Below, piece after piece: positions 61,679-64,000 of a stretch of 64,000 nt of DNA (the stretch's first letter is position 1; each line of letters starts with the position of its first letter). Source of the DNA: Rhodoferax sp. OV413 (GTDB lineage Bacteria; Pseudomonadota; Gammaproteobacteria; Burkholderiales; Burkholderiaceae_C); the NCBI RefSeq assembly GCF_900104385.1, contig NZ_FNJA01000001.1:904386-968385 (forward strand), in the 5' to 3' direction. The position numbers and the translations under genes are program-made. Below the pieces are notes generated by a model. It ran no database searches, was not told the DNA's origin, and was given only the letters and a program-made list of their open reading frames with translations.

Positions 61679-61716
61679 AAAAAAGCAGACGGATTATTGC
61701 CGATCGGCAAGACCGT

Positions 61717-61977
61717 TCAGGCGGCGTTCAAAAGCGGCAGCAAGCCACCCCGGCCGTCCAGCGCCACCAGGTCGTCGCAGCCGCCAACATGGGTGTCGCC
61801 GATGAAGATTTGCGGCACGGTGCGGCGGCCCGTCATTTCCATCATGGCCATGCGGGCCTCGGGCTGCTGGTCCACGCGGATCTCGTCGATCAGCTCGACG
61901 CCCTTGCTTTTGAGGATTTGCTTGGCCCGGATGCAATACGGGCAAACGGCGGTGGTGTACATCTTGACGGCTTGCAT
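61717..61977 (-). CDS. grxC: Glutaredoxin 3
   Basis: 86 residues with active site Cys12-Pro-Tyr-Cys15 (VCPYC), then RTVPQIFIGDTHVGGCDDLV with the cis-proline. Reduces disulfides with glutathione. 55 bases downstream of the rhodanese gene on the same strand; ends at a strong terminator. Confidence 0.96.
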   Translation of the reverse strand: MQAVKMYTTAVCPYCIRAKQILKSKGVELIDEIRVDQQPEARMAMMEMTGRRTVPQIFIGDTHVGGCDDLVALDGRGGLLPLLNAA

Positions 61978-62032
61978 GGACAGCTACTTTCAGCGGATAA
62001 AACGGGGGATGAAGTCTTTAGCTGAGGCTGGC

Positions 62033-62443
62033 TCAGGCTTTTTCAACCGGCAGATTGGCTTCTTTCCAGGCCTTCAGGCCGCCGCCCAGCACTTCAGCCT
62101 TTTCGTAGCCCAGCTTCTTGGCAATCGCCAAGGCCCGTTTAGCCCGCGCACCGCTGGCGCAAACCAGGATCAACGGCAGGGATTTGTTCTTCACGGTGGC
62201 CGCGAGCTTGTCTTCCAGCTGGCCCAAAGGCACATTCTTGGCGCCGCCCACGTGGCCGGCGGCAAACTCTTCAACCTCGCTCACGTCCACCACCACTGCT
62301 TTTTCACGGTTGATGCGTTGCACTGCGCCGTTCGGGCTCAGGGCTCCGGCATTGGCGCCGCCCACCAGCAGAGGCCAGAGCAACATCCCGCCAGAGGACA
62401 CCGCCACCGCTATCAACATCCAGTTGTCCAGTAAAAACTTCAC
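62033..62443 (-). CDS. Membrane-anchored rhodanese-like protein
   Basis: 136 residues. An N-terminal helix (about 8-30, MLIAVAVSSGGMLLWPLLVG) anchors a rhodanese domain with VVDVSEVEEFAAGHVGGAKN and catalytic-loop LVCASGARAKRA (Cys95). A likely sulfurtransferase at the inner membrane. The rhodanese-grxC-secB-gpsA order is common in betaproteobacteria. Divergent from gpmA. Confidence 0.92.
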   Translation of the reverse strand: MKFLLDNWMLIAVAVSSGGMLLWPLLVGGANAGALSPNGAVQRINREKAVVVDVSEVEEFAAGHVGGAKNVPLGQLEDKLAATVKNKSLPLILVCASGARAKRALAIAKKLGYEKAEVLGGGLKAWKEANLPVEKA

Positions 62444-62567
62444 TTTGCACCTTTATTTATGGGTTACCCGGGACTGTCCCGAAGCGGTAGATTTTAGAAT
62501 GGCAAGTTGCTAGCCTGTTCGAGGCTGCATTTTTGGCCTCTATTTATCCACTCTGCCCCTCTGCGCC

Positions 62568-63314
62568 ATGTACAAACTCGTTCTGATCCGCCACGGCGAA
62601 TCCACCTGGAATCTTGAAAACCGCTTCACCGGCTGGACCGATGTGCCCCTGACCGACACCGGCATCGCCCAGGCCCAGAACGCCGGCCGCCTGCTGAAGG
62701 CTGACGGCTACGAGTTCGACGTGGCCTACACCAGCGTGCTCAAGCGCGCCACCCACACCCTGTGGCACTGCCTGGACCAGATGGACCGCACCTGGCTGCC
62801 CGTGGTGCACAGCTGGCGCCTGAACGAACGCCATTACGGCGCGCTGCAAGGCCTGAACAAAGCCGAAACCGCCAAGCAGTATGGTGACGACCAGGTGCTG
62901 GTCTGGCGCCGCAGCTACGACACGCCGCCGCCGGCGCTGGAAGCCACCGACCCGCGCAGCGAGCGCAGCGACATCCGCTACGCCAAGCAGTCGCCCGAGC
63001 AGATTCCGCTGACCGAATGCCTGAAAGACACCGTGGACCGCGTGCTGCCGTTCTGGAACGAAGCCATGGCCCCGGCCATCAAGGCTGGCAAGCGCGTGGT
63101 ACTGGCCGCCCACGGCAATTCGATCCGCGCGCTGATCAAGTACCTGGACAAAATCTCCGACGACGACATCGTGGGTCTGAACATCCCCAACGGCATCCCG
63201 CTGGTGTACGAGCTGGACGCCAACCTGCAACCGATCCGCCATTACTACCTGGGCGACGCCGAAGCCGCTGCCCAGGCCGCCGCCGCCGTGGCCGCCCAAG
63301 GTCAAAAGAAATAA
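62568..63314 (+). CDS. gpmA: 2,3-bisphosphoglycerate-dependent phosphoglycerate mutase
   Basis: 248 residues. [10 protein letters not shown] with catalytic His9, then [37 protein letters not shown], and [17 protein letters not shown] with the second His. Interconverts 2- and 3-phosphoglycerate in glycolysis. Followed at 148 bases by the ctpA-type protease gene, a common neighbour in this group. Confidence 0.96.
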   Translation: MYKLVLIRHGESTWNLENRFTGWTDVPLTDTGIAQAQNAGRLLKADGYEFDVAYTSVLKRATHTLWHCLDQMDRTWLPVVHSWRLNERHYGALQGLNKAETAKQYGDDQVLVWRRSYDTPPPALEATDPRSERSDIRYAKQSPEQIPLTECLKDTVDRVLPFWNEAMAPAIKAGKRVVLAAHGNSIRALIKYLDKISDDDIVGLNIPNGIPLVYELDANLQPIRHYYLGDAEAAAQAAAAVAAQGQKK

Positions 63315-63378
63315 GCTTCAAAAAGGTTTACACGGAACGTATCCACCCGAATGGATATCAACGTGTATATTGATAAGG

Positions 63379-63434
63379 ACACCTGCTGTCCCCAAGTCCA
63401 GGGCGCAAACCCGGGATTTGGGAATGGCAGGTGT
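63379..63434 (+). promoter_or_regulatory. Long imperfect hairpin between gpmA and the C-terminal protease gene
   Basis: ACACCTGC (63379-63386) pairs with GCAGGTGT (63427-63434), and inside it CCCAAGTCC can pair with GGATTTGGG with minor mismatches. No T-run follows, so it is not a clear terminator; the 3' end is about 28 bases before the protease start. Confidence 0.5.
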
Positions 63435-63461
63435 TCTGTGACAGTGACTTGAAAGATGCTT

Positions 63462-64000
63462 ATGGGCCAGAAACTCAAAATTACCGGTTGGATTGCCGCC
63501 GGTGCCATTGCCGGGGCCTTGACGACGGTCTCGCTGCAAACCGTCGCACGCGGTGCGATGGCGCCCTTGCCGCTGGAGGAACTGCAGCAGCTTGCGGCCG
63601 TCTTTGGCATGGTCAAGACCGACTATGTCGAGCCGGTAGACGAGAAAAAGCTCATCAGCGACGCCATTTCCGGCATGGTGGCCAGCCTGGACCCCCATTC
63701 CCAGTACTTTGACAAGAAGTCGTTCAAGGAATTCCGCGAAGGCACGACGGGCCGTTTTGTCGGCGTAGGCATAGAAATCACCCAGGAAGACGGCTTGGTC
63801 AAGGTGGTTTCGCCCATCGAAGGCTCGCCCGCCTTCCGCGCCGGCCTCAAGCCCAACGACCTGATCACCAAGATCGACGATACGGCGGTCAAAGGCCTGG
63901 CACTGAACGATGCCGTGAAGAAAATGCGCGGCGAACCGAATACCAAGGTCAACCTGACCATCTTCCGCAAGGACGAGAACCGCAGCTTCCCCGTCACCAT
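63462..64000 (+). CDS. ctpA: C-terminal processing protease (S41), 3' end outside window
   Basis: At least 179 residues from ATG 63462 (MGQKLKITGW); an in-frame ATG at 63456 would add two residues. A signal-anchor helix (WIAAGAIAGALTTVSLQTVA) starts it. The PDZ domain (about 85-180: GRFVGVGIEITQEDGLVKVV, SPAFRAGLKPNDLITKID) is complete or nearly so; the Ser/Lys catalytic half lies beyond the window. Family members cleave C-termini of periplasmic proteins such as PBP3 or lipoproteins. Confidence 0.94.
   Translation, partial: MGQKLKITGWIAAGAIAGALTTVSLQTVARGAMAPLPLEELQQLAAVFGMVKTDYVEPVDEKKLISDAISGMVASLDPHSQYFDKKSFKEFREGTTGRFVGVGIEITQEDGLVKVVSPIEGSPAFRAGLKPNDLITKIDDTAVKGLALNDAVKKMRGEPNTKVNLTIFRKDENRSFPVT

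Overview
The window is high-GC bacterial chromosome, almost certainly from a betaproteobacterium of the Comamonadaceae (Rhodoferax/Polaromonas/Acidovorax relatives). This rests on gene content (FlhDC, a SecB-GpsA pair, C-terminal protease next to GpmA, many LysR regulators, dipeptide and sugar ABC systems) and on a roughly 60-bp imperfect palindromic repeat that I find 16 times. I recognise its style (GCTATT..AATAGCT followed by a GCGC-stem hairpin) as typical of this family; the genus call is inference.

Layout: 1-4.3 kb has a catalase-like protein (cut by the window edge), small unknown proteins, a ParB-like protein and a LysR regulator. 4.38-7.2 kb is an SOS-type operon: a canonical LexA box sits directly before a radical-SAM/helix-hairpin-helix protein translationally coupled to a UdgX-type uracil-DNA-binding fusion. 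7.2-11.7 kb has a 3-hydroxyisobutyrate-dehydrogenase-like enzyme, a GGDEF-EAL protein and an aldo/keto reductase. 11.9-15.8 kb encodes a periplasmic three-subunit GMC dehydrogenase (TAT subunit, flavin subunit with a cysteine cluster, triheme cytochrome c). 15.9-17.1 kb is a small lower-GC island: a tRNA-Lys(CTT)-like fragment and an unrecognised zinc-ribbon protein.

17.1-19.4 kb is a LysR/MFS divergent pair. 19.6-25.4 kb is a complete dipeptide ABC operon (dppABCDF) with a strong hairpin after the binding-protein gene. 25.4-30.6 kb carries a PaiB-like/MocR-like divergent pair, a TauE/SafE permease, SRPBCC, OsmC and DsbA-like proteins. 30.6-34.6 kb is a LysR-linked cluster (RraA-like, aminotransferase, amino-acid binding protein). 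34.6-41.4 kb has an SRPBCC protein, a stress-type protein, an orphan histidine kinase divergent from two solute-binding proteins, a ferredoxin, a YghU-type GST and a CsgG-like lipoprotein.

41.5-52.6 kb is an L-rhamnose regulon: divergent LysR, aldolase/dehydrogenase fusion, isomerase, ABC transporter (binding protein, ATPase, two permeases), mutarotase and kinase. Together these import rhamnose and convert it to DHAP and oxidised lactaldehyde. 52.7-58.2 kb is one 1823-residue kinase/ATPase/GAF/PAS/GGDEF protein. 58.3-64 kb returns to core genes: FMN riboswitch plus ribH, flhDC, gpsA-secB, grxC-rhodanese, gpmA, and the 5' part of a ctpA-type protease.

The two observations I rate highest are the LexA-controlled radical-SAM/UdgX operon and the palindromic repeat family. 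The repeats supply stop codons and candidate terminators at many gene ends, and in two places (gpsA, rhaI) appear to be read as protein. The only gene-free stretch over about 300 bases is 58152-58521, which holds a repeat copy and the FMN riboswitch.
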